In this document: one piece after another, positions 40,904 to 52,430 of the stretch
Layout: each line of letters starts with the position of its first letter
How positions within the stretch are numbered: the first letter of the stretch is position 1
From: Prostheceraeus crozeri
Lineage: Eukaryota > Platyhelminthes > Polycladida > Euryleptidae
NCBI GenBank assembly: GCA_907163375.1
Contig: CAJQUW010004726.1
Coordinates: forward strand, 122,536-186,535
Length of the DNA stretch: 64,000 nucleotides
Direction of reading: 5' to 3'
Position numbers and translations under genes: made by a program
Notes under the pieces: generated by a model
What the model was told of the DNA's origin: nothing
The model's input: the letters and a program-made list of their open reading frames with translations, nothing else
The model's database searches: none

Positions 40904-41194
40904 TTCACAACTCGTACATGCACGTCGCCACTTTCTGCAGAACCTGAATAAACACCTACTGTAGAACTGCTTTTGCGTAAAATGACATGTATATCGATAT
41001 TGAACTGATGAACTGTATTTCAGTCAACAAATATGCATTATTGACGAATGTCTTTCGTTTTCGTGATGGAATCCAAATAAGTTGAAAGCAACTCTTTCTC
41101 ATCAACGCCTATTTAATGCATTGAAATCCTACTGATGTGCTACATCTCTTTTTGAATATGAAGCTACCTGTCATGTAGAATAACTACATGTATA

Positions 41195-41515
41195 TTAGGC
41201 AACTTAAAGGAGCTCGTTAGGTGCCTTAAGATAGTGCTCCCTTAAAATTGAACCACCTTAAGGCAGCATGGCATTAAGTATACCTACCCTCAAGACAGTA
41301 ATATTAGAATCTTTCATTGAAAAAGGCCATTGGAGAGGGATTCATTTACTGCAGAATGAGCCTCGGAAACGAAAATATAGGAATATAACGAATGCGAATA
41401 TATACGAATTGCGTATGTCTTGTAACCGAGTCTCTACCCTAGAAATATTTGGGAACTTGACGTCATTTGTACGAATCTTGAGGTTAGGTGCCTCAAATTG
41501 AAATAGGCCCCTGAG
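41195..41515. mobile_element. MITE-like element related to 29,836-30,240
   Basis: The right end AATTGAAATAGGCCCC is the complement of the terminus at 29,836. TTAGGTGCCTTAAGATAG and ACCTTAAGG words occur as in the other copy. The left boundary is vague. Noncoding. Confidence 0.5.
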
Positions 41516-41950
41516 CTCAGAAGACAATCACAAAATTTCAGCGAAGTGTGGCAAACGACTGCTAGAGCATGACAAACGGGACGTATTTCGCTTCATGGTT
41601 TCTGTAATCCTGATGATTTCTAACAAAAAACAGAAGAGCAAGAAAAAAAGATGTTCAGGAAAACTACTTACTCCAACAAAATGCAAGGACTATATTCGTA
41701 CATGTAGTCCCCTTCACTTTCATCATTTATATCCTGACGAACAGCGTCAGGAACTTTCTAAAGAGACAACCAAGCAAATAGTGATGGAAGATGCTCGTAT
41801 GAGCTCCCTTCGTTTCCTCTCCATTGATCACCACTTCCATGCTGACATATTCTGACTAATAGCTTTTGTACACGTTGTGTCGCAGTGGAAGTAAATCTTT
41901 TTATTACTATTCTATTTGAATAAATTCTAAATGTTCACCTTCGTCAGCAG

Positions 41951-42028
41951 CTGTCGTGACCACAGAATTAAATATTTTGTTTATCTGCGAAGCGCACGCA
42001 GATGAATCTAATCCTGTGGTCGTGACAG
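41951..42028. repeat. 78-bp foldback (hairpin) element
   Basis: CTGTCGTGACCACAG faces CTGTGGTCGTGACAG, and the inner part ATCTGCGAAGCGCACGCAGAT also pairs with itself. With its AT stretches it is almost entirely self-complementary. It looks like a tiny MITE. It sits just before LINE 2. Confidence 0.75.
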
Positions 42029-42159
42029 AGTTAGGATGGCCATTTATTTACACAGTGATGCACGTAGAACATTTGAGACTAGCTATGCATTAGTGGCATA
42101 GTTTCTTCATTTCCTTATTCAAAGACATCAAAACTTAGTTTTGATGGGATTGGGTATCA

Positions 42160-43955
42160 AGGGATCAAGGATTGGGTATCATTCTCTCATTATAAAAAGA
42201 AAGTTGAGTCAGAGATGGTGAAGTCAAAGCTTTTATGATGTCAAAGGCAAATTTCTTCGAACAAGGGTATTTGGAATTTGGTAAATGAAGTGAGAGGTAA
42301 ACGTTTGTTAAGCCCATTTGATCCCCTTATTAATCAGTATGGAACTTTGCAAACTCTCTTGTCTTTACTAAATGATCAGCTGTGTCGTAATTACAACTTT
42401 GAAACACTTCCTCATCGGTGTGATATTCGTGATGAGTACTAGGATCCCTCATTTTCGATTTCTGACGTCAAGCGCTATCTTTCATCTATCAATACGAGAA
42501 AATGTTCTGGAAGTGATGGCATCCCAAACAGACTTTTGCAACTCAGCTCAGACTTGATATGTGTCCCTCTGAACTCCATTTTTCGGAGATCAATTGAAAC
42601 TCGAAGGGTTCCTAAACGATGGAAAATAGCGGACATATCACCTATTCCGAAGGTCAGAAATCCTAATATTGGTGATTTTCGTCCAATTTCCCTGTTGCCT
42701 ACGTTAGGAAAAATTCTGGAACGGATAATTTTAAAATCGATATTACCATCGATGGCGCAATTATACGGTCCACACCAACATGCATTCCGGGAATTCGGGT
42801 CAACAGATAGTACACTTATTACGATACATGACTCTGTAACATCCTATCTTGACATGCCACAGGTAAATTCTGTGAGACTCACCTGCATTTACCTCTCAAA
42901 AGCTTTTGAGAAGGTACATCATAATATGCTCATTGATCGCCTCTATCAAGGTAATATGAACTGTGGTTTTATTCTGTGGCTAAAAGACTATCTATCAGAT
43001 AGACATCAAAGAGTGAAAATCAATGCTACATATGGTCCACTTTTTCGTTTGCCCTCTGGGGTTCCTCAAGGTTCTGTGCTCGGACCTTACTTGTTTGCAT
43101 GTTTCATGGGTTCCCTTGATATCCCAGCGCCGGCTACAATTGTGCTTTATGCTGATGATATTTCTCTAATAGAACCAGTCTCATCAGACAAATTACCAGA
43201 TAGTATAGAGATCAGCCAGTGCTGGATTCAAGACAGTTGGCTGGTTGTTAACCTCAGTAAATCAAATCAGCTTATCTTTCATCGAAGCAATACAGATGTA
43301 TACTCTGATACACATTTACCGGTTGTGGATCAAACAAAAATTTTGGGTGTATATTGGAGTCAGTCTTTAAAGTGGGATCTACACTTTCGTGAAATGATAA
43401 AGTTTGCTTCACGGAGATTGTACGTTGTAAGAGTACTGAAACCTCTCTTACCTAGATGTAAACTGATAAAGGTTTATCACAGTCTCATAACGCTACTGCT
43501 ACTGTACGCTTCTCCCCTACTTTGCTGGATTCCTGTACATCTTGAGGAATCTCTTGCAAAGTTTCAGAACCGTTCCCACAGACTTATTTGTGGAAGACAG
43601 TGTAATTGCGAATTATTCATAGATCTGAGATGTCTCCGAAAATCCAGGGTACTGAAATTTTTGAATTTATGTGAGCAGAATGTTCTCCATCCGTTACATT
43701 CTCTTCTACCTGGCCGCTTACAACACTGTGGCCACTTCTGCTTACCTCACATTTCAATCTCCCGACGCATGCATTCTTTTGTACCGTGGTCGTGTGTAAT
43801 TTCAAACAATAATCCTTTTGACAGTTTGTCGTGATTTTACTGATTTCTTTTTGCCGTTAACTCTATTTCTCTTGTGTCTGTAATTGATTTCTGTAATGTC
43901 TTGATTTCCATTCATAACGAATAAACGCTTACTTACTTACTTAGTTAGTATGTTA
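42160..43955 (+). mobile_element. 5'-truncated non-LTR retrotransposon with RT domain (LINE 2)
   Basis: The main open part, 42,536-43,834 (432 aa), carries RT blocks: PKRWKIADISPIPKV, DFRPISLLPTLGKILER, the active-site neighbourhood SGVPQGSVLGPYLF, and YADD. The first catalytic Asp region reads TCIYLSKAFEKV rather than the usual LDxSKAFD, so the RT is inactive. Upstream remnants (LVNEVRGKRLLSPF, KRYLSSINTRKCSGSDGIPN) extend it to about 42,160, with a stop near 42,440. The endonuclease is missing. The 3' tail is CTTA repeats at about 43,929-43,950. The clade looks CR1/Jockey-like. Confidence 0.9.
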
Positions 43956-44102
43956 CTTTTATCTTGCCAGTTTCAGTGGCGACAATTCGTAAAATAAAAC
44001 TTTTCATCTTGATTATTCACCGGACCTGAACTTTACATTTTGGACTGGATGGAAATGTGTCGTGATGTCCGCGCATTCACAAGTTGAGTAACGGAAACTT
44101 AC

Positions 44103-44239
44103 TCTACACCTCCAGAAAGATTTTCTGAGACTTTTGCTGCCGAGTAATTCGCGTGTTTGACCTCCTTGACCGGATTGTGACCTTGGGGACACGTATCGGC
44201 CCACTTCTGCGCATATAATGCTATTACATCGTCCCATTC
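44103..44239 (-). CDS. Exon 2 of a CAP/SCP-domain secreted protein gene
   Basis: 137-bp exon. The acceptor is TTTATCTTTGCTTCAG and the donor GTAAGT follows at 44,102. It encodes EWDDVIALYAQKWADTCPQG, then HNPVKEVKHANYSAAKVSEN, then LSGGV. This is the middle of a CAP domain (WDxxLAxxAQxWAxxC...NY...GENL); the usual GENL is SENL here. It starts in phase 0, matching exon 1, and ends two bases into a codon. CAP proteins are secreted and include venom allergens and CRISPs. Exon 3, expected to encode the HYTQ block, was not found to the left, where the DNA is full of transposons. Confidence 0.85.
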
Positions 44240-45410
44240 CTGAAGCAAAGATAAAATGAAGAATATAGACCATGAATGAAATATTACTCATAAATACAGT
44301 TATTGCAGACGATAAGCGGCGTCAACCTCGCCTAACAGCTCGGAAAATTAATGAATTCTTTAGAAATGGCGGTTATCATAATACTATGAGCTCTGAGCGC
44401 TTAATGTATGAATTCATTCATTGCATGAATGTTCCTCCTATTTGTGAAGGATTCTTTGTCACGGAATTCATGTGTTTCTATGCAGTTTTACTAATTATTC
44501 TAGGAAAATTGATAGGGAAATTAGCAACAATCTACATGCCCGACTTTTCATGTCAAAAATCATTGTGTTCATCTGTCTGGGTCACTGTCATTGCCTCTGT
44601 CCAGACCATGAACTTATTTTGTCATTCAAAGGCTTTTTGAAGATTCGTGTTGGAAATCCCTCGCAATCTTTAGCATAAAAGTCTCAGATTGAAGCCATCA
44701 AATGAGAAAAGGTGTTGGGATTATCATACACTCAGTTTATCTCACTGATTTCATTGAGATTCATTAAGATCATTGAGGAGTATTTTTACTTTCTTTACAT
44801 TCACTTCTTATTCAAGCTTTCCATGGTAATCGTACTAGTTAGTAAAGGAATGTATGTCAGGAATTCATCAGAGAAACAAGTGCACTGTAGACCGATCACT
44901 GTCAAACACATGCGAAGGATGGATACCAACTTTTTTGGTATGAAGCTTGCAATCAACCAATCACGTTCGCATCGGTACATGCGAGTACCAAACACATAAG
45001 AAATTGCACGAAAGGAAGTCAATGTATGTATGTATGCAAGACATATAGAATCTCTGAAATTATACGATAATGTCGCATCAATTGTTAGTTTTAATTTGTC
45101 TCTGACTTTGGTAGCAATTTGTATGAAATTTTCGCATCCAGCGGTTTGCAGAGTATGTATAGGATAGTATGGGATATTAAGCGCTATTTGAAGGCATCAT
45201 CAACGTATCAAACGACGGTCGCAGTCCGCAGTTTGTTAAAGGATAATGCTTGAGAATATCGTATGATATCTGTCATAACGCATAGCTTTACTTGCAATTC
45301 AGAGTGCGATATCTGATGGTTTCCGCTTGTTATTTATGGTACGTAAGGGCTGACGTCTGTAACACTATAAAATGATTTAGTAAACCTAGGCCAAATATGT
45401 CACATGCTGA
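44240..45410. other. Left part of the CAP gene intron; no gene
   Basis: The ORF at 44,272-44,640 (plus) has no recognisable content and no conserved borders. The rest is AT-rich. Confidence 0.5.
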
Positions 45411-45414
45411 ATGA

Positions 45415-46640
45415 AGCACCATAAAATCACTAAAAAATGATCGTAGTGCTATTATATTGAAAGCTGACAAAGGCAGACAAAGGGTTTCCGTCGAAGTGGT
45501 GTCACTTTCCACCAGTGTACGTGTGACTTTGGCTATTGACGCAATTAAAGAGCGCTTGAGTTGCGATGACAGTCTTAGCGATCGCACTAAACTTAGTGTC
45601 GATGAGATCATCGACTTGCTCGAACTTTGTGTGAGCAGTACTGATTTCGTTTTTCGTGATAATTATTGCCACCAGGCATTCGGTTGTGCTATGGGAGTCC
45701 CGTTTCTTGCATTGCTGCCAACAGTGTGATTGAAGATATAGAGAGTAGAATTTTTGACCGCAATACTGACATTCATCATTGGACGTGGTACGTTTACGAT
45801 AAAACTTTAGGTACCTTAAACAGTATTGAGCCTACTATTAAGGTTACCATAGAAAATGAAATGAATAAGATTTTACCATTCCTAGATATTAAGGTTGCTA
45901 AACTTGATGACGGTACTTTTAAATCAAATGTTTATTACAAACCTACCCATACTAACAGGTATTTAGATTTCAACTCAAATCACGCCTTCTCCCATAAAGC
46001 TTTTGTTGTTAGGAGCTTACATGATCGTGCTTTTTATTTCTCTTCGAGTGATGTCGATGCAAAGAATGATATTAGTAAAATAAAACTATTCCTCAGTGAA
46101 AGTTATCCTAAATATTTTTTGAATAAAATTAGTAATAATAAAAGTACCAATAAAAATAATAATACTTGTAGTGAGAGTGTTGTGCTTCCTTATATCAGGG
46201 GTTGTTCTGAGCGTATTGCTCGCACTTTACGTGGTTACAATAATGCCATTTTTTACAATCCATATAACAATCTGAGTTACGTCTTCGGTCTCCCTAAAGA
46301 TCGTGTAGATCTATGTGGACCACTGTGGAGTGGTATATGAGATTGGATTAAAGAATGCGACAAGGCATACGTTGGGCAGACCAAGAACAGCCTTAACACC
46401 AGACTTCAACAACATCAAGCCGCATGCAGACTTCTACAACCAGACAAATCGACATTGGCGGAACATTCCATTGAAGAAGACCACGTCATAAATTGGCCAA
46501 GTGCAAGAGTACTAACATGGCAGACGAACTGGCGCCGGAGGACATTTAGTGAAGCGTACTTCACGAAGCAACGAGACAGTGACCCACTGAACAGATGTGA
46601 CATCTGGTTACCCAAGGCATATAAGACATTTTTATAGTGT
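45415..46640 (+). mobile_element. Penelope-like element, RT end plus GIY-YIG endonuclease
   Basis: The RT part is recognised by TLAIDAIKERLSCDDSLSDR, VFRDNYCHQAFGCAMG and NEMNKILPFLDIKVAKLDDG, YYKPTHTNRYLDFNSNHAFS. The C-terminal part is a GIY-YIG domain (AYVGQTKNSLNTRLQQHQAA and STLAEHSIEEDHVINW). These retroelements pair an RT with a GIY-YIG endonuclease. The copy is 5'-truncated and interrupted in a few places. It lies in the intron of the CAP gene, on the opposite strand. Confidence 0.9.
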
Positions 46641-49049
46641 TGCTTAACTTTGGCCTGACGACGTGTACCTGACTAGCCACGAAAATTTGCCTTTTAATTT
46701 TGTGATTTTTTATTTTGAATATAAATCGGATTCGCAAAATTCTTTGTTCGCATAATACACGGAGTTGAATAGGAACCAGCGGCGATTATTGTCTCTCATT
46801 CCAAGGTAGACACCTATACCTATTAAACTTAGAATTAATAAGCAGATGGCAGATCCAACTATTATGTAATTGTTCGCCTTTTATCATACCGCTTTGAAAT
46901 ACATACGAATACATACAGCATCTGTACATACCTTCTAAATGAGGTAAAAACAGAGCATTCCAGCTCAATATTCATTTTTTTTCAATTATTTTCTTTTTTC
47001 TGACGTTGCAAAAATGTCGATAACATCTGAATGGAATTTTCAGGACCATTTTGTCTTTTACGATTGAAAAAAAACACAATCTCTCATCGTCCTAATAAAT
47101 CTTTTAATTCTTTTGAGGGTATAGAAGGACATTTTTTCTCTACTTTCATACGCTCAGAGTGGTGAATGCTTTGAATAACTTTTAATCTCGGGGAAAAACA
47201 TCAGAAACATCACGTATCAACAGATTCAAAACCCTGATGTACTTAACCAGCGTACTCATTAGTTTATGCAAAACTTCAGCACGCAATTTATCTGGCAATA
47301 CATGCATCTTATCTTCTTCGATAGAACAAAACAGATCATTAGATCATTAGAAAATTGTTTGAATCAACTGGAAACCTTTATATATCAAGTAACTGAAATG
47401 GTCTCAGTTCTTCAATATCTTATCAATTGAGTTCACAAAAAGTATAACTAGACCATCAGAGTTCGTAACACTGAGAGTGACTGGTAAATCAATTGGCACA
47501 TTATCCGAACAATCTGTCAATGATTTTATTTCTCTCATGATATCTTGAAATGTTAGAAATCTTAGGTCGCCAGTATTTCGTATATACGATTTCATATGTA
47601 AGCAGCACTTCAAGATATCCTCAACGTTCTGACATTAATTGGATAAGACATCAGGGTAATGTTTAAGAGGAGTGTTTACCCTAACGCGCCCTAGTGCGTC
47701 TGCCAACTCGAGATATCATTGCATGACGTTTATCAACAAACGTTAGTTTCCATACTGATAAGTAATCAACTCAGATCTGTAGCATTGAATTTTCGTTCAG
47801 CATGTAGATTTCACCATTTTGTAATGTTTTACTAATAGCTTCAAATATAGCAGTACAAATATTAAATATTACCTATAATAAGAATTAAATTTCTAAAATT
47901 TACTTTTAAGACACAAAGAGTAAGGACTCCTCTATCATTAAGAATAAAACGATAAAAGTTGGCTTAACATGATAATTTGACAGTAAACGCTGTTTACCTT
48001 GATTACCCTGAGAAATTACCACTGGGAATAGCCATGGATTTCTAAATATTATAAAATCCATGTAATAGTCCATGGAGATATCCAAATCCATTCATTTTCA
48101 TTAGCATCATCTATCGCATGGTATACTGCGATAGTATCCCAAATTATTATTTTCGAGCTTACTCCAATCCAAATGTTGAGCATGGATGGCAAAGAAGATT
48201 GGCAGATGTCGAGTCTCGACATTTTTCTTGACCGCAAGATAGCATGACTTAGGCTTGATGAATAACATAAATTTTTTAATGATCCATGTAATTCTAGTGA
48301 CATACAAAGTCTCTCAAACCACAGAATATATAGAGATTGTGAAGCATTGCTGCTGCAGGTCATGGAGTATGCATGCCACCAAACAACTTCTGCACAGGAT
48401 AGCAACACTGATGCACACTTGTACATTACACTATGAGCTCAATCCAGAGCTAATTCGTCGATGAACCCTATCACTATGAACAAACAAACGTCCAGTCCAT
48501 TTCCATTAGGCTGTATTTCAAAGCAATTCTTTTCTGTGATTACTGAAACAATGTAGAACTCCTCTGTCTAAGCATCTAAAAGTACATGAACATTTCCGTG
48601 TGATACTTTTTCATGCAATACACTGAGATTATTGGAAGACCTGCACTAAAGTATACGTTATTTCTATATACATTTGCTAATTGCCCTGTACATGTTAGCG
48701 AAACTGTGGTATTCTTCTATGGTATTGGCAATTTCTAAGATGCATGTCAATTATCTGTATACTCAACCAATCTCAACTACCTATGTCACTAACTATGTCC
48801 AGAGCGTGAATTAATTGTCTTATTTCATATCTTTCAAAGATTCGTGATACAAATTCCTCCATATTTTCTATAGAAATCTCGGGTTCATGTCCCTCTGCTT
48901 CTGTGCTAAAGCTGTTGCGATTCTTTCTCTGTTACGAACCTTAAAGAAAAACAGGAAACAATACAACATGTGTAAATGACTTATCACACCATCACACCGA
49001 CAATGCCGATCAATGGTCGGAGTTTTATCATATTCAGACCTTTACTTAC
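46641..49049. other. Right part of the CAP gene intron; no gene
   Basis: AT-rich. The longest ORFs (48,049-48,426 and 47,404-47,613, minus) show no family signature. The latter reads protein-like but has no clear splice borders. Confidence 0.5.
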
Positions 49050-49328
49050 CACAGCAAGCATATTTGTTGCTCCTGGAATTGTGACTCCAAAGCGGTCCTC
49101 TTCTCCTTTTGCTATTCTGTTACGCACCGCATTCGTCATGTCTAAAACGGCTTGCTTCTCTTTCTTCAATAGTCCGCTGCGTTTTGTGAATCCATATGAC
49201 AAGTTGGTAATCCCTGAATATTTCGTTTTGAAAGTGATAATGTAATCACTTTCAGAATATGATCTCATGTCAATAAGTTCCAGATGGTAAATGAGACACA
49301 GCAGAAGTCCATAGGTCAACCATTTCAT
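49050..49328 (-). CDS. Exon 1 of the CAP/SCP-domain secreted protein gene
   Basis: The ATG at 49,328 starts a signal peptide (MKWLTYGLLLCLIYHLELID). After ~30 residues comes the start of the CAP domain: KKEKQAVLDMTNAVRNRIAK, GEEDRFGVTIPGATNMLAV. The exon is exactly 93 codons and ends at a GTAAGT donor (phase 0), which fits the phase-0 acceptor at 44,239. The joined reading NMLAV/EWDDV continues the CAP consensus. A TTTTTTCAG just upstream of the ATG may be the acceptor of a 5' untranslated exon. In the family's HN motif this protein has TN, so a metal-ligand histidine seems absent. Confidence 0.85.
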
Positions 49329-49467
49329 AATTAATATGCTGAAAAAATGTTGGTGTTATTTTGTATTTCCATTTTACTCACATGTCTGTCAGAAGTAGAA
49401 TTCATTTCAATGAATAGGACACGTATTTATTACAGATCTATAATCAGGAGGTGCTTCGCATTCATAA

Positions 49468-49551
49468 TCAGTGAAAGTGAAGCGACCTTGTTCCGGTTTT
49501 CCAGATGAACACGAGGCCTTTCAGCCGCTTCTGGCGACCATCATCAAGCAA
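49468..49551 (-). CDS. Candidate last exon of an unrecognised gene
   Basis: An acceptor-like CACTCACTCAG is followed by 27 codons (LLDDGRQKRLKGLVFIWKTG, TRSLHFH) and a stop at 49,468-49,470. The phase fits the exon candidate at 49,811-49,953. It lies about 140 bp upstream of the CAP start on the same strand. No family recognised. The other two frames are also partly open, so certainty is limited. Confidence 0.4.
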   Translation of the reverse strand: MLDDGRQKRLKGLVFIWKTGTRSLHFH

Positions 49552-49810
49552 CTGAGTGAGTGCTGTGGAGGAACTGAAGTAATCACATGCTCTTTCATTC
49601 ACTCGCACTATCGGAAATTTTAAAAAAATCAATCAACTTTGACGAAAAGATTTCAAATATCAGAAGATTGTTGTTTTTGGAGCTTGATAGAACCACATTT
49701 TCATTTAACTAAAACAGAATAGCAACAGGCCCAGTAACAGTGCTATAGTGAATTCATGTGACCCTCTGGGCCGTAGTCCGGACTTTATTGAAATATCAGT
49801 AGTCACCTAC

Positions 49811-49953
49811 CTCATCATGTACAACAAAATTGTCATAATCTTGTGAAGCAAATTGCCAGCGGGTCATTTCCCCTACAGTGATGTCATCACTAAAGAATGC
49901 GAGTTGATCCGTGGTGCATTTCTTTACCGCATAGGTATTTGAAAATGACTTGA
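49811..49953 (-). CDS. Candidate internal exon of an unrecognised gene
   Basis: The acceptor is ATGCTTTTTAG, and the donor is GTAGGT after codon GAG. The 143-bp exon enters two bases before a codon boundary and leaves in phase 0. It encodes KSFSNTYAVKKCTTDQLAFF, SDDITVGEMTRWQFASQDYD, NFVVHDE. The composition reads like a real globular protein, but I do not recognise it. Joined to the next candidate exon it gives ...VVHDE/LLDDG. Exons further upstream were not found; a Penelope fragment lies there. Confidence 0.5.
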
Positions 49954-50309
49954 CTAAAAAGCATATTTTGTTGATAGGGAAGAATCAAGAATAATTTGAT
50001 GCTATCTTATTTATTTTATAATGCTATTAATTTCAATCACTACTCAGTGATCATCTTCAGGCGAAAAGAAATTTTAACATTGACTTCTACATAAGATTCA
50101 AAACTTTTTGTGCAATGATATCATAAAAAATGATTTGGAAGGGATGATATAGGAAATGGGGAATAGAGATATGTATGAGGCAAGTAGTACTGGCCACTGG
50201 GTTACATAGTACCAGCAGCATGGAAAACAATGACCTGACTGAAAAGTTAGTGGTACATAAGTAAAATTTGAATCCTAAGTATCAGAAAAAGAGAAAATCC
50301 CTGTAACTG

Positions 50310-50640
50310 TTCAGTTTATGTTTGTTGTTAATTATTGGTTTCAATTTGTTGATATAAAAAGCTTCTCTTAGACGAAGATTACTTGCATCGTGGTCATGTG
50401 CTAGAATTGATGCTGTGATGTTGATCACAGTTGTTCATATGTTTTCTGATGGACGAATCAGCAGTTGTCATATGCTCTTTGCAGCGAATATGGAAAAATC
50501 GTACAGTGCTGCCGATGTAAAATTGGTGGCATTGAGAGCAAGAGATCTGATAAACAATGTTTTTCTTCTTGCACTTCTTAAAGTCAAGCACAGGGCAATT
50601 CGATAAGTTGCAACGCTGATCTTGTTGTGAGTTCGTTTTG
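50310..50640 (-). mobile_element. Penelope-like element fragment (GIY-YIG end)
   Basis: LDFKKCKKKNIVYQISCSQC, HQFYIGSTVRFFHIRCKEHM, TADSSIRKHMNNC is a GIY-YIG endonuclease, and the minus strand further on reads LREAFYINKLKPIINNK, a common end of Penelope proteins. It is a different lineage from the copy at 45.4 kb. Only the tail is preserved, and the frame changes near 50,400. Confidence 0.8.
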
Positions 50641-51009
50641 AGTGCATTTCTTAGTGTTCTACTTTTTCTTGTTAGCCGAACATTTATTTTTCTCGTCGAA
50701 AGACGCTCTTGATTTGGTTATCTAACTTGTTGGATATGTAAGGATTAAAATCGGCTTGCTGTTCGCAATGTAAATTAGGTGCTGCCACAGAATTAGATAG
50801 TCTAACTAGATGAGTTTGCAAACTAGATGGTTTGCTAGATGAGCAAACTAATTCAAAACGATGCCACAAGCAGGAACTTAGTAAGTGAGCAAACAGAAAT
50901 TTTCAATGCCCTACAAAGATAGGAAAAATAGTCGTGCGTGGCTTGCGGATTGCTGTGAATTCTCTCGGATTGCTCCGATCGCCACCATTCCTTCAGATTC
51001 GAAGAATTC

Positions 51010-52430
51010 TGACCATTGCGCAAAACTTTTCTCGATAATGTTGGTCCTTCCAATCATTATTAAAAAAGTTAGCAGGCGCACGAAAAAATGTTCACAGAAG
51101 TCTCTGTAGAACTTGACATCGTCTGTGTCTCCTTCTGTGTGATCCGGTGATAACAGCCACTGAAACTTCGCACAATTTGGCGTGTTTAATGTTGAGCTGG
51201 TTGGTCATTGTTTGATTGCTGTGGTATTACGTCAGGAGATTGTGCCATTTCATTTACGTTACATATTTTCCAATGTTTCCCTTCTAGTCAAACAGAAGAA
51301 GAAACGACTTGTCTAATTCTGTGGCAGCGACAGCCACGCCCCAGAACGTGTAGACCCAGAAGTAGACAGGTCGCCTCTTGTACTGTTTGTGTAGAAAGGA
51401 AGAATCGTAGCATGTAATGTTAATGAAAAGACAACATCTGCTGACATCATACCATAGCTATCGAATAATGTGCAGCCCATAGAGATAAATTCTTTTGCTG
51501 CATACTTGGGTCTAGACATAGAAATAAACTGTTTATCTGAAGTTCGCTAGAATGGAAATTGACTCAAGGTCGCGGCACATCCGGGGGAACTAAGTTGGGG
51601 CATGAAGAACCAATTAAAAGCTTCGATTTACTCATGTGACTGATTCTAACCCAATGATACAGACGTTGGCAGGTGCATCTAAGTGAAAATGCGTGCGATT
51701 TATGTGCCGTTATTGTGCATTGCATGAAGCCTAATTTCCATTCTAGAGGCTTTATTGTTGTCAATTTCTATGGGTCTAGAGATGACATTTTTCATAACTG
51801 ATCGAGACGGCCAGAACTATAGTTTCAAGAGGCAAAAAGATCAATTTTCCATTGAACGTAATCCAAATTCACGTCTGAATTCTGACGAATCAGAAGATTG
51901 ACATCACATTCAACGTACACAGTCAGTAAATTTTGATCGTGAAGAGTCGAACGGTGTGAATAATATTTCCATGTGATGAAATTATCACGAGGAAATTTGA
52001 TTCAAAGATTCGCACTTTTCACTTGACAGGTCTGCCTGCAATCTGACCGTTGAGGATTGTGTGTTCGCGAGGTGCTTCTGCAATGTGTGCGCTTGGCCAA
52101 TCACGAAAGTCAAATAGACACGACTTTTTATGTCAATCTATGTCAACGCGCTTGGTCCGCTCCACACAATGGCTGGGATAGAATTATGTCCGCTCTAGAC
52201 TAACCCAGGCACATCTATCTCTGTGGTACAACCAGTTTAACATTAGTAAACATGCTAAATAGTGCGAAGTTTCAGTGACTGTTATCAGCTAGATGACACA
52301 GCAGAGAGACACCGACCATATCAAGCTGTGCAGAGAAGTTTATGAACCCTTCTTTCGTACGCCTGCTAACTTTTTTGAAAATGATCGGCAGGACCAATTT
52401 CATCGACAGAACTTGGGCGCAATTATCTCA
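51010..52430. mobile_element. Element with ~200-bp inverted arms
   Basis: 51,010-51,220 is repeated in reverse at 52,225-52,430 at roughly 80 percent. Shared phrases include AAAAAAGTTAGCAGGCG, GATAACAG.CACTGAAACTT and TAATGTT..GCTGGTTG. No transposase lies between. It may be a foldback-type non-autonomous transposon. Ends and target duplication could not be fixed. Confidence 0.6.
51547..51746. mobile_element. 200-bp MITE nested in the inverted-arm element
   Basis: Perfect 14-bp ends CTAGAATGGAAATT / AATTTCCATTCTAG. Noncoding, with no clear target duplication. Confidence 0.55.

Larger units (their letters stand above)
30685..40960. mobile_element. PIF/Harbinger transposon 2, split by later insertions
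   Basis: A Myb/SANT-like gene (minus, 30,685-31,290) and a transposase (plus, from 31,760) diverge from each other. The transposase is found in pieces at 31,760-32,450, about 37,868-38,090, 38,860-38,957 and 40,904-40,960. Between them lie a ~5.4-kb insertion containing Tc1 copy 2, a 5'-truncated LINE and hAT copy B. Terminal repeats of the Harbinger were not identified. Confidence 0.7.

Noticed and set aside
44272-44640. 122-codon plus-strand ORF in the CAP intron
   Set aside because: No domain or conserved start context. It begins inside the intron, just past the acceptor of exon 2 on the other strand.
47404-47613. Minus-strand 69-codon ORF in the CAP intron
   Set aside because: Protein-like composition, but no splice borders, domain or second copy.
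48049-48426. 125-codon minus-strand ORF
   Set aside because: Irregular composition, no recognisable domain, overlapped by another ORF of similar quality.
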